Positions 33,875-42,780 are shown, counted from the first letter of the stretch. The stretch is 64,000 bases of DNA from DASRBO01 sp035653595 (GCA_035653595.1 DASRBO010000040.1:62001-126000), one strand, 5' to 3'. Notes: generated from the letters alone by a model not told the origin. Translations and numbers: made by a program.

Positions 33875-35581
33875 GTGCAGCAGCTCCACCTGGTCGGCGT
33901 AACTACGGAGTCCGACGGGCTGATCTTCAGCCCCCGCAAGGGCTCGCGCTCTGGCGGCTTCGTGGTCAGCATCGACGAGGCCCTGATCGAGGCCATCGAA
34001 CAGGCCGCCCGCATGCGGGCAGCCGAGCCGGAGTTGGAGGAGGCACCCGCACCCCTGGTGCCTCGTCTGCGCACCGACCGCCCCCAGAGCATGCTCACCC
34101 CCCGCGAGATGCAGACCCGACTGCGGGCCGGCCACTCCATCGGCGAGGTGGCCCGGGCGGCGCAGGTGGACGAGGAGTGGGTGGCCCGCTTCGCCGTCCC
34201 CGTAATGGCCGAGCAGCAGCGGGTGGTCGAGACCGCTCTGCGGCTGACGTGCTTCAAGGCCAGGGTCGGCAGCTCGGCCCTGCCCCTCGGCGATTCGGTC
34301 CGGTCCAACCTCTACGACAGAGGCATCCCCTACGGGCCCGACAACGAGGGGTGGGACGCCTTCACCCTCGACGGGACGAACTGGATCGTGCGGTACAGCT
34401 ACGTCTCCCGCCGGCGCCACCAGGTGGCCGAGTGGGAGATCGACTCCCCGGCCGGCGCTGCTGTGCCCCGCAACCGGTTGGCGACCGAGCTCGGCTACGT
34501 CGACTCGGCTCGCCGGCGCCGGGGTCTGCCGCCGGCGTCCGCCGTGCGCGAGGCCGAGGCCGTTCCCGAGGCAGGCGAGTCGGCGCCGGCTCCGGGCCGG
34601 CGCCGGGCCGGCGCCGGTCGCCGACCGCCCAGCCGGTCCGCCGGTCGGTCCCGCTCGGCCCATGCTCCGGCCGAGGGTGCAGCGCCGAAGACCGCCGGCG
34701 CCGGCACGGCGAGCGGGGTGACCGCGAGGAAGTCCACGGGCAAATCCGCAGGCCGCAAGACCGGCGCCCGTCGGACGACGGCGGCCAAGGCGCGGCCGTC
34801 AACGACGACGGCGCGAAAGACGAGCGCACGCAGGACCGTTGCCCGAAAGGCCGCGCCGCGCCCGGCCACCGCTGGCAGGACAACGGCCCGCAAGACGACG
34901 ACGGTCCGCAAGACCACCGCACCTCGCAAGGCCACAGCCCGAAAGGCCACAGCCCGAAAGGCCACAGCACCTCGTACGGCGATGACAGCCCGAACGGCGA
35001 CAGGCCGGAAGACGACTACCGCCCGGAAGACGGCATCGGCATCGACGCCGGCGCGCAAGGCTGTGGCCCGCAAGACCACCGCGCGCAAGACCGCGGCGCG
35101 AAAGACCACGGCGCGAAAGACCACTGCGCGAAAGACCACTGCGCGAAAGACGGCTCCGCGCAAGACGTCTCCGCGCAAGACGGCAATCAGAACACCTGCG
35201 AGGCAGACGACCGGCTCGGCCCGCAAGGCGACCCCCCGCAGGGCCGCCCAGCCCACGGCGACACGGAGGAAGGCCGCCGGAGGTAGGGCGACGCCCGCCA
35301 GGAGGCCGGCTGGCAAGAGCGTCCCCTCGGCGCGCCGGGCCACCACGAGGAAGCCCTCGCCGCCCCGACGGCCCCGGCCGCTGCGGGCGCCGGGTCGGGC
35401 CAGCGCCTATGTCGGCCATCCCTCCGAGGAGGTCACCGAGGCTCCGATCGCCGCACCCGTCATTCGGGCGGAGACGGCGGGCTCCGGCGACACCGTCGCC
35501 GGGGAGATCAGGATCGCCGGTACGGGACCGGCACCCCGACGCCCGAGGCCTCTCCGGGCACGTCCGCTGCGCGCCCGCTGA
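33875..35581 (+). CDS. sepH: SepH (DUF3071) division protein with a histone-H1-like basic tail
   Basis: A 568-residue protein. Residues 1-185 are the SepH/DUF3071 domain: QQLHLVGVTTESDGLIFSPR, the helix-turn-helix-like TREMQTRLRAGHSIGEVARA, and WDAFTLDGTNWIVRYSYVS. SepH in Streptomyces and mycobacteria binds FtsZ and promotes Z-ring assembly. The rest, about 380 residues, is low-complexity Ala/Arg/Lys/Thr/Pro, dominated by ARKT/ARKA units between about residues 285 and 480, like the C-terminal domain of linker histone H1 or bacterial H1-like proteins. Start GTG 33875 follows GAGGG by six bases. The tail should bind DNA or RNA; linking division and nucleoid is inference. Confidence 0.88.
   Translation: MQQLHLVGVTTESDGLIFSPRKGSRSGGFVVSIDEALIEAIEQAARMRAAEPELEEAPAPLVPRLRTDRPQSMLTPREMQTRLRAGHSIGEVARAAQVDEEWVARFAVPVMAEQQRVVETALRLTCFKARVGSSALPLGDSVRSNLYDRGIPYGPDNEGWDAFTLDGTNWIVRYSYVSRRRHQVAEWEIDSPAGAAVPRNRLATELGYVDSARRRRGLPPASAVREAEAVPEAGESAPAPGRRRAGAGRRPPSRSAGRSRSAHAPAEGAAPKTAGAGTASGVTARKSTGKSAGRKTGARRTTAAKARPSTTTARKTSARRTVARKAAPRPATAGRTTARKTTTVRKTTAPRKATARKATARKATAPRTAMTARTATGRKTTTARKTASASTPARKAVARKTTARKTAARKTTARKTTARKTTARKTAPRKTSPRKTAIRTPARQTTGSARKATPRRAAQPTATRRKAAGGRATPARRPAGKSVPSARRATTRKPSPPRRPRPLRAPGRASAYVGHPSEEVTEAPIAAPVIRAETAGSGDTVAGEIRIAGTGPAPRRPRPLRARPLRAR
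35077..35190 (+). repeat. 15-bp tandem repeats encoding ARKT units
   Basis: Near-identical GCGCGAAAGACCACT/GCGCGCAAGACCGCG units follow one another inside sepH and encode (T/A)ARKT. Looser copies extend from about 34725 to 35370. The repeat is in frame (15 bases), so slippage would change tail length without breaking the gene. Confidence 0.8.
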
Positions 35582-35605
35582 TCAGGGTCGCGCGACCATG
35601 GTTGG

Positions 35606-36709
35606 ATGGCCGCCGCCGATCTGCGCGAGGAACTCTTCACTGTCGGCCACCGCTCGGGGATCGAGGTCATGGGGGTTGCCCGGGCCGAGGTGTTTGCCTC
35701 CACCCGTCGGCACCTGAAGCAACGCAGGGCAGAGGGGCTCCACGGCGGGATGCACTTCACCTACGGGGACCCCGACCGCTCGACCGACCCGGGGCGCGCT
35801 CTGGCGAGGGCGAGGAGCCTGGTCGTCGGCGCCAGCGGTTACCGGCGCCAGCCGCCGCCCCGGCCAGCCACGCCCTCCGGGCGGGTCGCCCGGTACTCGT
35901 GGGACGATCCCTACACACCTCTGCGGACGGGCCTTGAGAACGTCGCCGATGTGCTGCGCGGCCGGGGCTGGGCGGCCCGGGTCCTCGTCGATGACAACGC
36001 CCTGGTGGATCGGGAGGCCGCCTACCGGGCCGGCCTGGGCTGGTACGGGAAGAACACCGTCCTGCTGCTGCCCGGCCGGGGCTCGTGGTTCGTGCTTGGG
36101 TCGGTGGTCACCGACGCCCCCCTCGCTTCTGACACCGTGCCGGTGGCCGACGGCTGCGGCTCATGCACCCGGTGCCTCGCCGCCTGCCCGACCGGGGCGC
36201 TGGTAGCCCCAGGCGTGCTCGACGCCCGCCGCTGTCTGGCCTGGCTGCTCGAGGCGCCGGGGCCATTCCCGCTCGAGCACCGGAGAGCCCTGGGCGACCG
36301 GGTCTACGGCTGCGACGACTGCCAGGACGTCTGTCCGTTCAACCGCACCATTGAGCGGCGTCACCCCCGGCCGCCCCGCCAGGCGGACGAGGCCTGGGTC
36401 GACCTGGTGGAGATGCTCGCTCTCGATGATGACGCGCTGCTCGAGCGCTTCGGACGTTGGTACGTGCCCCGCCGTCAACCTCGCTACCTCCGGCGGAACG
36501 CGCTGGTGGCGCTGGGCAATGTCGGCGACGGCGCCGATCCGAGGGTCGTCAAAGCGCTGGAGTCGGCCCTCCGGTCCGACGACCCCCTAGTGCGGTCCCA
36601 TGCGGTGTGGGCCTGTAGGGCGCTCGGACGCCCCGATCTGCTCGAGGCCCTCGGTGGCGAGGAGGATCCCTCGGTGAGGGCGGAGCTGGCCGGAACGAGG
36701 GGAGGCTGA
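35606..36709 (+). CDS. queG: epoxyqueuosine reductase
   Basis: A 367-residue cobalamin- and Fe-S-dependent enzyme doing the last step of queuosine synthesis in tRNA (epoxyqueuosine to queuosine). IEVMGVARAEVF opens the protein, AYRAGLGWYGKNTVLL and GSWFVLGSVVTDAPL lie in the B12-binding part, and two ferredoxin clusters are CGSCTRCLAACPTGAL and CDDCQDVCPFN. The C-terminal 80 residues are HEAT-like repeats (NALVALGNVGDGADPRVVKAL). It starts at ATG 35606, 24 bases after sepH, and ends one base before the glycosyltransferase gene. No other queuosine gene is in the window. Confidence 0.93.
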   Translation: MAAADLREELFTVGHRSGIEVMGVARAEVFASTRRHLKQRRAEGLHGGMHFTYGDPDRSTDPGRALARARSLVVGASGYRRQPPPRPATPSGRVARYSWDDPYTPLRTGLENVADVLRGRGWAARVLVDDNALVDREAAYRAGLGWYGKNTVLLLPGRGSWFVLGSVVTDAPLASDTVPVADGCGSCTRCLAACPTGALVAPGVLDARRCLAWLLEAPGPFPLEHRRALGDRVYGCDDCQDVCPFNRTIERRHPRPPRQADEAWVDLVEMLALDDDALLERFGRWYVPRRQPRYLRRNALVALGNVGDGADPRVVKALESALRSDDPLVRSHAVWACRALGRPDLLEALGGEEDPSVRAELAGTRGG

Positions 36710-36710
36710 G

Positions 36711-37844
36711 ATGAGCACCAGGCACCTGCTGGTAACAAACGACTTTCCGCCGAAGATAGGGGGAATCCAGTCCTACCTCTGGGAGTTGTGGCGCCGTCTC
36801 GATCCGGAGCGGTTCGTGGTCCTCACCACCGCGCATCCCGATGCGGCGGCCTTCGACCCCGTCCAGCCGTTCCGCATCGAACGGGTTCCGGAGACCCAGA
36901 TGCTCCCGACACCGTCTCTGCGGGCGCGGGTCGACCGCCTGGCAGCGGAGGCCGGGGTCGACCTGGCGGTCCTCGATCCTGTTCTGCCGCTCGGCCTCAT
37001 CGGTCCCCGACTGAGTCTGCCCTACGCGGTGGTCCTCCACGGCGCCGAGGTGACCGTCCCCGGTCGCCTGCCGGTGTCGAGCTCGCTCATGGCCATGGTG
37101 CTCCGACGGGCGGTGCGGGTGATCGCCGCCGGCGGCTACCCGGCGGCCGAGGCGAGACGGGTGGCCGCGGGGCGTTTGCCGCCGGTCACCATCGTGGCTC
37201 CCGGTGTCGACTGCGACCGCTTCCGGCCCGTCGACGCCGGCCGCCGAGCGGCGGTGAGGGAGCGCTTCGGCATCCACGCCGACGCCCCTCTCGTCGTCAG
37301 CGTCAGCCGCCTGGTGCCGCGCAAGGGGATGGACGTGCTCATCGAGGCGTCCGCCCGCCTGGCGCCCCGGTTGCCGGGGCTGGTGGTGGCCATCGCCGGC
37401 AAGGGCCGCGACCTCGGGCGCCTGAACGGCATCGTTGTGCGGACGGGCGCCCCGGTCCGGCTCCTCGGGGAGGTCCCCGATGCCGATCTGGCCGATCTCG
37501 TGGGTTCGGCCGACGCCTTCGCCATGCTGTGCCGCAACCGGTGGCTGGGCCTTGAGCAGGAGGGCTTCGGGATCGTCTTCCTCGAGGCCTCCGCCTGCGG
37601 GGTGCCGGTGGTGGCCGGAGCCAGTGGCGGGGCGGCCGAGGCGGTGGAGGACGGGGTGACCGGAGTGGTGCTCAGCCGGCCCGAGGACCCGGCCGGTGCG
37701 GCCGACGCCCTCTGGTCGCTCCTGTCCGACCGGGCCCGGGCGGCGGCGATGGGGGCCGCCGGCCGGCAGCGGGCCGAGGCCGAGTTCTCCTACGACCGGC
37801 TGGCGACCGACCTGGGGGAGGCTCTGGGCGAGGCCGGCGGATAG
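36711..37844 (+). CDS. GT4 glycosyltransferase, PimB-like mannosyltransferase
   Basis: A 377-residue GT-B enzyme. LLVTNDFPPKIGGIQSYLWEL is the acceptor-domain hallmark of actinobacterial PimB (GDP-mannose to phosphatidylinositol monomannoside). The donor domain has VVSVSRLVPRKGMDVLIEA and the EX7E-type EQEGFGIVFLEASACGVPVV. A closely related alternative is MgtA-type mannosyl- or glucosyltransferases. In mycobacteria pimB lies a few genes from SRPBCC and ArsA-like genes, which are the next two genes here, and that supports the assignment. It acts on the inner face of the membrane. ATG 36711. Confidence 0.85.
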   Translation: MSTRHLLVTNDFPPKIGGIQSYLWELWRRLDPERFVVLTTAHPDAAAFDPVQPFRIERVPETQMLPTPSLRARVDRLAAEAGVDLAVLDPVLPLGLIGPRLSLPYAVVLHGAEVTVPGRLPVSSSLMAMVLRRAVRVIAAGGYPAAEARRVAAGRLPPVTIVAPGVDCDRFRPVDAGRRAAVRERFGIHADAPLVVSVSRLVPRKGMDVLIEASARLAPRLPGLVVAIAGKGRDLGRLNGIVVRTGAPVRLLGEVPDADLADLVGSADAFAMLCRNRWLGLEQEGFGIVFLEASACGVPVVAGASGGAAEAVEDGVTGVVLSRPEDPAGAADALWSLLSDRARAAAMGAAGRQRAEAEFSYDRLATDLGEALGEAGG

Positions 37845-37909
37845 GGCCGGGCGGCCCGGCCGCCGGGCGCCGGTTGCTACTCTCGGCTGCCTCGCCGAAG
37901 GAGGACCCG

Positions 37910-38374
37910 GTGTCCGAGCACACCACCCAGCGCATGACGATGAGGGCCGCGCCCGAGCAGTGCTTCGAAGTGGTGACCGACTTCGAGCGGTATCCGGACT
38001 GGGCGGCGGACATCAAGGAGGTGACGGTCGGCCAGCGGGACGACGAGGGTCGTCCCCGGCACGTCACCTTCCGGGCGGCCGCCTTCGGCCGCAGCACCAC
38101 CGTGACGCTCGAGTACGACTACTCCGCCGCCCCGAACAAGCTGTCCTGGGTTCAGAGCGGAGGCGACATCACCAGCCGCTACGACGGCTCCTACGAGTTC
38201 GAGGCGATCGGCAACGGCGACACCGAGGTGACCTACAACCTGACCGTGGATCTGCGGGTGCCCATACCGGGCTTCGTCAAGCGTCGGGCGGAGTCGCGGA
38301 TCGTCGGTACCGCCCTGAGGGAGCTCAAGGCCAGGGTCGAGAACGGGGTGCGGGAGACGCACAAGACCTCGTGA
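37910..38374 (+). CDS. SRPBCC (START/polyketide-cyclase-like) protein
   Basis: A 154-residue helix-grip protein with a hydrophobic pocket: TMRAAPEQCFEVVTDFERYPDW, then VTLEYDYSAAPNKLSWVQS, then YEFEAIGNGDTEVTYNLTVDL and the long C-terminal helix (RIVGTALRELKARVENGV). It is the family of mycobacterial Rv2185c-like proteins, thought to bind a lipid or polyprenyl compound. Start GTG 37910 follows GAAGGAGG. Its TGA overlaps the GTG of the ArsA gene. A TACTCT box (37876-37881) upstream may be its promoter. Confidence 0.87.
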   Translation: MSEHTTQRMTMRAAPEQCFEVVTDFERYPDWAADIKEVTVGQRDDEGRPRHVTFRAAAFGRSTTVTLEYDYSAAPNKLSWVQSGGDITSRYDGSYEFEAIGNGDTEVTYNLTVDLRVPIPGFVKRRAESRIVGTALRELKARVENGVRETHKTS

Positions 38375-39543
38375 GGGTCCTGCTGTTCACGGGCAAGGGC
38401 GGGGTAGGCAAGACCACTGTCGCCGCCGCCACTGCCCTGCACTGCGCTGCCGGCGGCAGGCGGACCATCGTCATCTCCACCGACCCCGCCCACTCACTGG
38501 CCGACTGCCTCGACGTTGGCCTCGGCTCGTCGCCGACCCGGGTGGCCGAGCGGCTCGACGGGATGCAGATGGACGCCACCGAGCGTCTCGAGGAGTCCTG
38601 GGGTGAGCTGCAGGACTACCTGGTCGAGCTGTTCGGCTGGGCCGGCCTCAACCAGGTCGAGGCAGAGGAGCTGGTCATGCTGCCGGGCCTCGAGGAGCTG
38701 TTCGCCCTGAGCGACATCAAGGAGCTGGCCGACTCGGGCGCCTACGACGTTGTCGTGGTCGACTGCGCCCCCACCGCCGACACCATCCGGCTCCTGTCCC
38801 TCCCGAACGTGCTCGGCTGGTACATGCAGCGGATCTTTCCGGTGGAGAGGCGAGTGCTCAACCTGGTCCGACCGGTGGTAAAGCGGGTGACGTCGATTCC
38901 CGTCGCCAGCGACGCCGTGTTCCGGTCGGGCGAGGCGCTCTACGGTCGCCTGGAGGCGGCGCACGCCCTGCTCTCCGACAGCGCCCGGTCCAGCCTGCGC
39001 CTGGTCGTGAACCCCGAGCGGATGGTGGTCGCCGAAGCGCGCCGGACAGCCACCTATCTGGGCCTGTTCGGGTACCACGTCGACGCCGTCGTGGCCAACC
39101 GCCTCATACCCGACGCGGTCACCGATCCGTGGTTCAAGGCGTGGAAGGCGACGCATGCCGACCACCTCGAGGCGATCGAGCAGGGCTTCGCGCCGTTGCC
39201 CGTGCTGCGGGCGGACCTGGCCGCCGACGAGCTGGTCGGCCTTCCCCTCCTGGCCGAGTTCGCCGCCTCCCTGTACGGCGAGCGCGACCCGGCGGCGGTC
39301 ATGCACGCCGGGGAGGCGCTCAAGGTGGTGGTCCGGGGCGAGGAGAGGGTCCTGTGCCTCGAGTTGCCGTTCCTCGACAGCGACGAGCTGGAGGTCGGCC
39401 GCCACGGCGACGAGCTGCTGGTGCGTGTCGGCCCCTACCGGCGGGCGCTGATGCTGCCGGACAGCCTCCGCCGCCGGGCGGTGTCGGGCGCCACGGTGCG
39501 CGACGACTGGCTCGAGATCGCCTTCACCGAGGCGGACCGGTGA
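38371..39543 (+). CDS. ArsA/Get3-type ATPase
   Basis: A 390-residue deviant-Walker ATPase. The P-loop is FTGKGGVGKTTVAAATALH, followed by STDPAHSLADCLD (switch I) and VVVDCAPTADTIRLLSLP (switch II). Arsenite-binding cysteines of true ArsA are not evident, so this is the actinobacterial ArsA-like group (Get3-related) rather than an arsenic pump. The C-terminal part (KVVVRGEERVLCLELPFLD to the end) is the alpha-crystallin-like domain known from ArsA-HSP20 fusions. It overlaps the genes on both sides (GTGA), so it is coupled with the SRPBCC protein and the next small gene. Target unknown. Confidence 0.88.
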   Translation: MRVLLFTGKGGVGKTTVAAATALHCAAGGRRTIVISTDPAHSLADCLDVGLGSSPTRVAERLDGMQMDATERLEESWGELQDYLVELFGWAGLNQVEAEELVMLPGLEELFALSDIKELADSGAYDVVVVDCAPTADTIRLLSLPNVLGWYMQRIFPVERRVLNLVRPVVKRVTSIPVASDAVFRSGEALYGRLEAAHALLSDSARSSLRLVVNPERMVVAEARRTATYLGLFGYHVDAVVANRLIPDAVTDPWFKAWKATHADHLEAIEQGFAPLPVLRADLAADELVGLPLLAEFAASLYGERDPAAVMHAGEALKVVVRGEERVLCLELPFLDSDELEVGRHGDELLVRVGPYRRALMLPDSLRRRAVSGATVRDDWLEIAFTEADR

Positions 39544-39818
39544 CCGAGGAGCAGCCGGAGGCCCGCGAGGTACTGGCCCACCTCCAGAAGGCGGCCCTGG
39601 AGCTGGTCGCGGCCGCCCGCTCGACCCTCGACCTGTTCGAGGCCGCCCTGCGCGAGCCGGACATCCTCGATCCTTTGATCTCGACCGCCGCCGACGTCCT
39701 GCGCACGGCGGCGGATCTGGGGCGCCGGGCTCGCCCGGGCGGGACAGGCGGGGGACAGCGCAAGGGGGAGGGCGGAAGCGACGCCTCGTCGGGCGTCCAG
39801 CGCATCACGGTCTCTTGA
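39540..39818 (+). CDS. small helical protein of the pimB-arsA cluster
   Basis: A 92-residue protein with an amphipathic helix (EVLAHLQKAALELVAAARSTL) and a disordered Gly/Ser/Arg tail (GGTGGGQRKGEGGSD). GTG 39540 overlaps the ArsA stop and its own TGA overlaps the TTG of the ROK kinase. A small gene in the equivalent place is found next to the ArsA-like gene in mycobacteria, from memory. No motif reveals a function. Confidence 0.7.
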   Translation: MTEEQPEAREVLAHLQKAALELVAAARSTLDLFEAALREPDILDPLISTAADVLRTAADLGRRARPGGTGGGQRKGEGGSDASSGVQRITVS

Positions 39819-40774
39819 GCGCCGCCGGCGGTCCGACGGTCGGGATCGACGTGGGCGGCACCAAGCTGCTGGGGGTGGTCCTGTCCGCCGCCGGCGATGT
39901 CCTGCACGAGCGTCGCCTGCCCACCCCGACCGGGGCCGAAAGCGTCGTGGCCTCCCTCGCCGAGCTGGTCGCGCAGCTCGACGAAGGCAGCGGTACCGAG
40001 CTGCCGGTCGGCGTCGGGGCCCCCGGCCTGGTCGACTCCACTGGCCGGGTGCTCTTCGCCCCCAACCTGCCCGGCGTCAGGGACTTCCCGCTGGCCCAGC
40101 GGTTGTCGGCGACGCTGGACGGCCGGCCGGTCGTGGTGGACAACGACGCCACCTGCGCCGGGCTCGGGGAGGTGGTCCACGGGGTCGCCCAGGGCACCAG
40201 TTACGCCCTGATGGTGACCCTGGGCACCGGAATCGGCGGCGGGATCGTGATGGAGGGACGACCGTTGCGGGGGGCAAACGGCTTCGCCGGCGAGTTCGGC
40301 CACATGGTGGTTGACCCCTCCGGCCCGCTCTGCCCCTGCGGACGGCGCGGGTGCTGGGAGCGCTACGCCTCCGGCAGCGGCCTAGGCCGATTGGCCCGCG
40401 AGGCGGCCCACGCCGGGCAGGGCCGCCGGCTGGTCGCCATGGCCGGCGGCGACCCGGAGGCGGTGAGGGGCGAGCATGTGACCGCGGCCGCCGCCGAAGG
40501 GGACACCCAGGCCCGGGCGGTCATCGAGCGCTTCGCCTGGTGGCTGGCCATGGGGCTGGCCAACCTGGCCAATGCCTTCGACCCCGAGGTGATCGTCATC
40601 GGCGGGGGCCTCATCGAGTCGGCCGAGGTGCTCATGGAGGCGACCCGCTCGAGCCTGGTCGAACAGGTCGAGGCCGGCCCGATCCGCCCGCTCATCCGGC
40701 TGGAGGCGGCCGGGCTCGGGGAGCGGGCGGGGGCGGTGGGGGCCGCCGTCATGGCCCGCCCCGGCGACAGATGA
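39815..40774 (+). CDS. ROK-family glucokinase
   Basis: A 319-residue sugar kinase, most likely polyphosphate/ATP glucokinase. TVGIDVGGTKLLGVVL is the phosphate-1 loop, VDNDATCAGLGEVV holds the catalytic Asp, TLGTGIGGGIVMEG phosphate-2, EFGHMVVDPSGPLCPCGRRGCWERYASG the ROK signature with the CxCGxxGCxE zinc site. It phosphorylates glucose or a related hexose in the cytoplasm. The start is TTG 39815, overlapping the stop of the small protein; an ATG replacement is not available nearby. It is part of a tightly packed run of six genes from 37910 to 41475. Confidence 0.9.
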   Translation: MSAAGGPTVGIDVGGTKLLGVVLSAAGDVLHERRLPTPTGAESVVASLAELVAQLDEGSGTELPVGVGAPGLVDSTGRVLFAPNLPGVRDFPLAQRLSATLDGRPVVVDNDATCAGLGEVVHGVAQGTSYALMVTLGTGIGGGIVMEGRPLRGANGFAGEFGHMVVDPSGPLCPCGRRGCWERYASGSGLGRLAREAAHAGQGRRLVAMAGGDPEAVRGEHVTAAAAEGDTQARAVIERFAWWLAMGLANLANAFDPEVIVIGGGLIESAEVLMEATRSSLVEQVEAGPIRPLIRLEAAGLGERAGAVGAAVMARPGDR

Positions 40775-41475
40775 AGGTCGGCATCACCCTGCCCCAGTTC
40801 GCCCTGGAGCCCGGTCCCATGCTGGCGGCGGCGGTGGAGGCCGAGCAGGGGGGCCTCGACGGAGTCTTCCTCTTCGACCACCTGTGGCCCATGGGCAGCC
40901 CCGATCGCCCGGTGCTGGCGGCCCTGCCGTCCCTCGGTGCGGTGGCGGCGGCAACCACGTCGATCCGGGTCGGCTCCCTGGTGATGCGGGTCGGGCTGGT
41001 GCCCGACCGGGTCATGGTCGAGCAGATGGGCGACCTGAACGCGGTGTCGGCCGGTCGCCTGGTAGCAGGGCTGGGGACGGGCGACCGCCTCAGCGCCGCC
41101 GAGAACCACGCCTACGGCATCGCCTACCCACCGGCGGACGAGCGCCGCGAGTCCCTGCACCGATGCGCGTCCGAGCTGGCGGCGGGCGGGGTCGAGGTCT
41201 GGATCGGGGTGGGGGCGGCGGTCGCTCCCGCCACCCGCCTGGTGGCGGCGCGCATAGGCGCCCCGGTCAATGTCTGGAACACCGGCGTGGCGGCGGTAGC
41301 GGGGGAGACCGAGCTCGAGGTCACCTGGGGCGGACCCGTGCCCGGGGGCCGGACGGCCATCGAGACCCACCTGTCGGCCATGGCGGAGGCCGGGGCGAGC
41401 TGGGTGGTTTGCGCCTGGCCCGATTCGATAACCGACGTGGCCGCCGCCGCCCGGTCCGTGCTGGGTAGGCCGTAG
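40771..41475 (+). CDS. LLM-class flavin-dependent oxidoreductase, short form
   Basis: A 234-residue luciferase-like protein: KVGITLPQFALEPGPMLAAA, GGLDGVFLFDHLWPMG, TSIRVGSLVMRVGLVPDRVM and LVAGLGTGDRL, as in F420-dependent enzymes. Normal members are 280-350 residues; here the middle of the barrel (about residues 130-140) is shortened, so it may be a reduced variant. ATG 40771 overlaps the ROK kinase stop (ATGA). Substrate unknown. Confidence 0.82.
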   Translation: MKVGITLPQFALEPGPMLAAAVEAEQGGLDGVFLFDHLWPMGSPDRPVLAALPSLGAVAAATTSIRVGSLVMRVGLVPDRVMVEQMGDLNAVSAGRLVAGLGTGDRLSAAENHAYGIAYPPADERRESLHRCASELAAGGVEVWIGVGAAVAPATRLVAARIGAPVNVWNTGVAAVAGETELEVTWGGPVPGGRTAIETHLSAMAEAGASWVVCAWPDSITDVAAAARSVLGRP

Positions 41476-41526
41476 CGCGCCGCCGTGCGGCCATCCAAAT
41501 AGGGCTGGGCGTCGGAGGCCGGCCGG

Positions 41527-41532
41527 TAGTCT
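41527..41532 (+). promoter_or_regulatory. -10 box TAGTCT of a leaderless gene
   Basis: TAGTCT ends six bases before ATG 41539 and no ribosome binding site is present. Confidence 0.5.
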
Positions 41533-41538
41533 TGGCCG

Positions 41539-42735
41539 ATGGAGTTCCGCCGCATAGTCGGCCTGCCCCCCTACGTCTTCACCATCATCGACCAGCTGAA
41601 GCTGGACGAGCGCAGAGCGGGCCGCGACGTCATCGACCTCGGATTCGGCAATCCGGACATTCCCTCACCGGACGTGGCGGTGGAGAAGCTGGCCGAGGCC
41701 GCCCGCAACCCGCGGAACCACCGTTACTCGGCCAGCGCCGGCATCCCCAAGTTGCGCCATGCCATCTCCGATCTGTACCTGCGGCGCTTCGGGGTCGAGC
41801 TGGACGCCGACACCGAGGTCGTCACCACCATCGGGGCCAAGGAGGGGCTGTCGCATCTCATGTGGGTCCTGGTCGGACCGGGCGACACCGCCCTGGTGCC
41901 GTCGCCCTCGTACCCGATCCACATATACGCCCCGCTCTTCGCCGGTGCGGACGTCCGCCGGGTCCCCCTCGGGGTCGACGTGGGCGAGGGCACCGCCGCC
42001 GAGGAGGCTTTCTTCGCCGGGCTGATGGAGGCATGGGAGAACGCCTGGCCCAAGCCGAGGGTGATCGTGCTCTCGTTCCCACACAACCCCACCACCGCAT
42101 CGGTCGACCTGGCCTGGATGTCGCGGATCGTGGACTTCGCCCGCGAGCACGACGTGGTGCTGGTGCACGACTTCGCCTACTCCGACACCGCCTTCGACGG
42201 CTACCAGCCACCGTCGATCCTGCAGGTGCCCGGGGCCAAAGACGTCGCCGTCGAGTTCTACACCCTGACCAAGTCGTTCTCCATGGCCGGCTGGCGGGTG
42301 GCGTTCATGGTCGGCAACCCCGCCATCGTCGCCGCTCTGCGCAAGCTCAAGAGCTACCTCGACTACGGGACCTTCCAGCCCATCCAGATCGCCGCCATCG
42401 TGGCCATGAACGAGGCCCCCGACTACCCCAAGGTGGTCAACGAGATCTACCAGTCGCGCCGCGACGCCCTGTGCGACGGCCTGACCCGCATCGGCTGGCC
42501 GGTGGCCAAGCCCCGGGGGACCATGTTCGTGTGGGCGCCGGTGCCCGAGCCCTACCGCGAGATGGGATCGCTGGAGTTCTGCAAGCACCTGGTGACCGAG
42601 GCCCAGGTGGCGGCTTCGCCCGGGGTCGGCTTCGGTCCGGGCGGCGACGGCTTCGTGCGCTTCGCCCTCATCGAGAACGAGCAGCGCATCGGCCAGGCCG
42701 TCCGGAACCTGCGGCGGGGACTCACCAAGCTCTGA
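41539..42735 (+). CDS. AlaC-like alanine/aspartate aminotransferase
   Basis: A 398-residue fold-type I PLP enzyme. RRIVGLPPYVFTIIDQLKLDE is the family start of AlaC, IDLGFGNPDIPSP and NHRYSASAGIPKLRHAI follow, SFPHNPTTASVDLAWM binds the carboxylate, and the PLP lysine is in FYTLTKSFSMAGWRVAFM. GFGPGGDGFVRFALIEN holds the C-terminal Arg. Probable reaction: pyruvate plus glutamate to alanine plus 2-oxoglutarate; other amino acids (branched-chain, methionine) are possible. It begins at ATG 41539 behind TAGTCT, leaderless, and is convergent with the tetR gene. Confidence 0.9.
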   Translation: MEFRRIVGLPPYVFTIIDQLKLDERRAGRDVIDLGFGNPDIPSPDVAVEKLAEAARNPRNHRYSASAGIPKLRHAISDLYLRRFGVELDADTEVVTTIGAKEGLSHLMWVLVGPGDTALVPSPSYPIHIYAPLFAGADVRRVPLGVDVGEGTAAEEAFFAGLMEAWENAWPKPRVIVLSFPHNPTTASVDLAWMSRIVDFAREHDVVLVHDFAYSDTAFDGYQPPSILQVPGAKDVAVEFYTLTKSFSMAGWRVAFMVGNPAIVAALRKLKSYLDYGTFQPIQIAAIVAMNEAPDYPKVVNEIYQSRRDALCDGLTRIGWPVAKPRGTMFVWAPVPEPYREMGSLEFCKHLVTEAQVAASPGVGFGPGGDGFVRFALIENEQRIGQAVRNLRRGLTKL

Positions 42736-42780
42736 GGCCCGGCCTCATGGCCGTGCCCCTGGTCGCCTAGAGCCCTGAGG

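Noticed and set aside
35077..35190. CRISPR-like repeat array
   Set aside because: Units are 15 bases, contiguous with no spacers, and lie in frame inside a gene.
34177..35346. Alternative frames over the sepH tail, including alanine/valine-rich minus-strand and HCAKD-type plus-strand repeats
   Set aside because: They are by-products of the in-frame 15-bp ARKT repeats. The sepH frame continues from a recognised domain.
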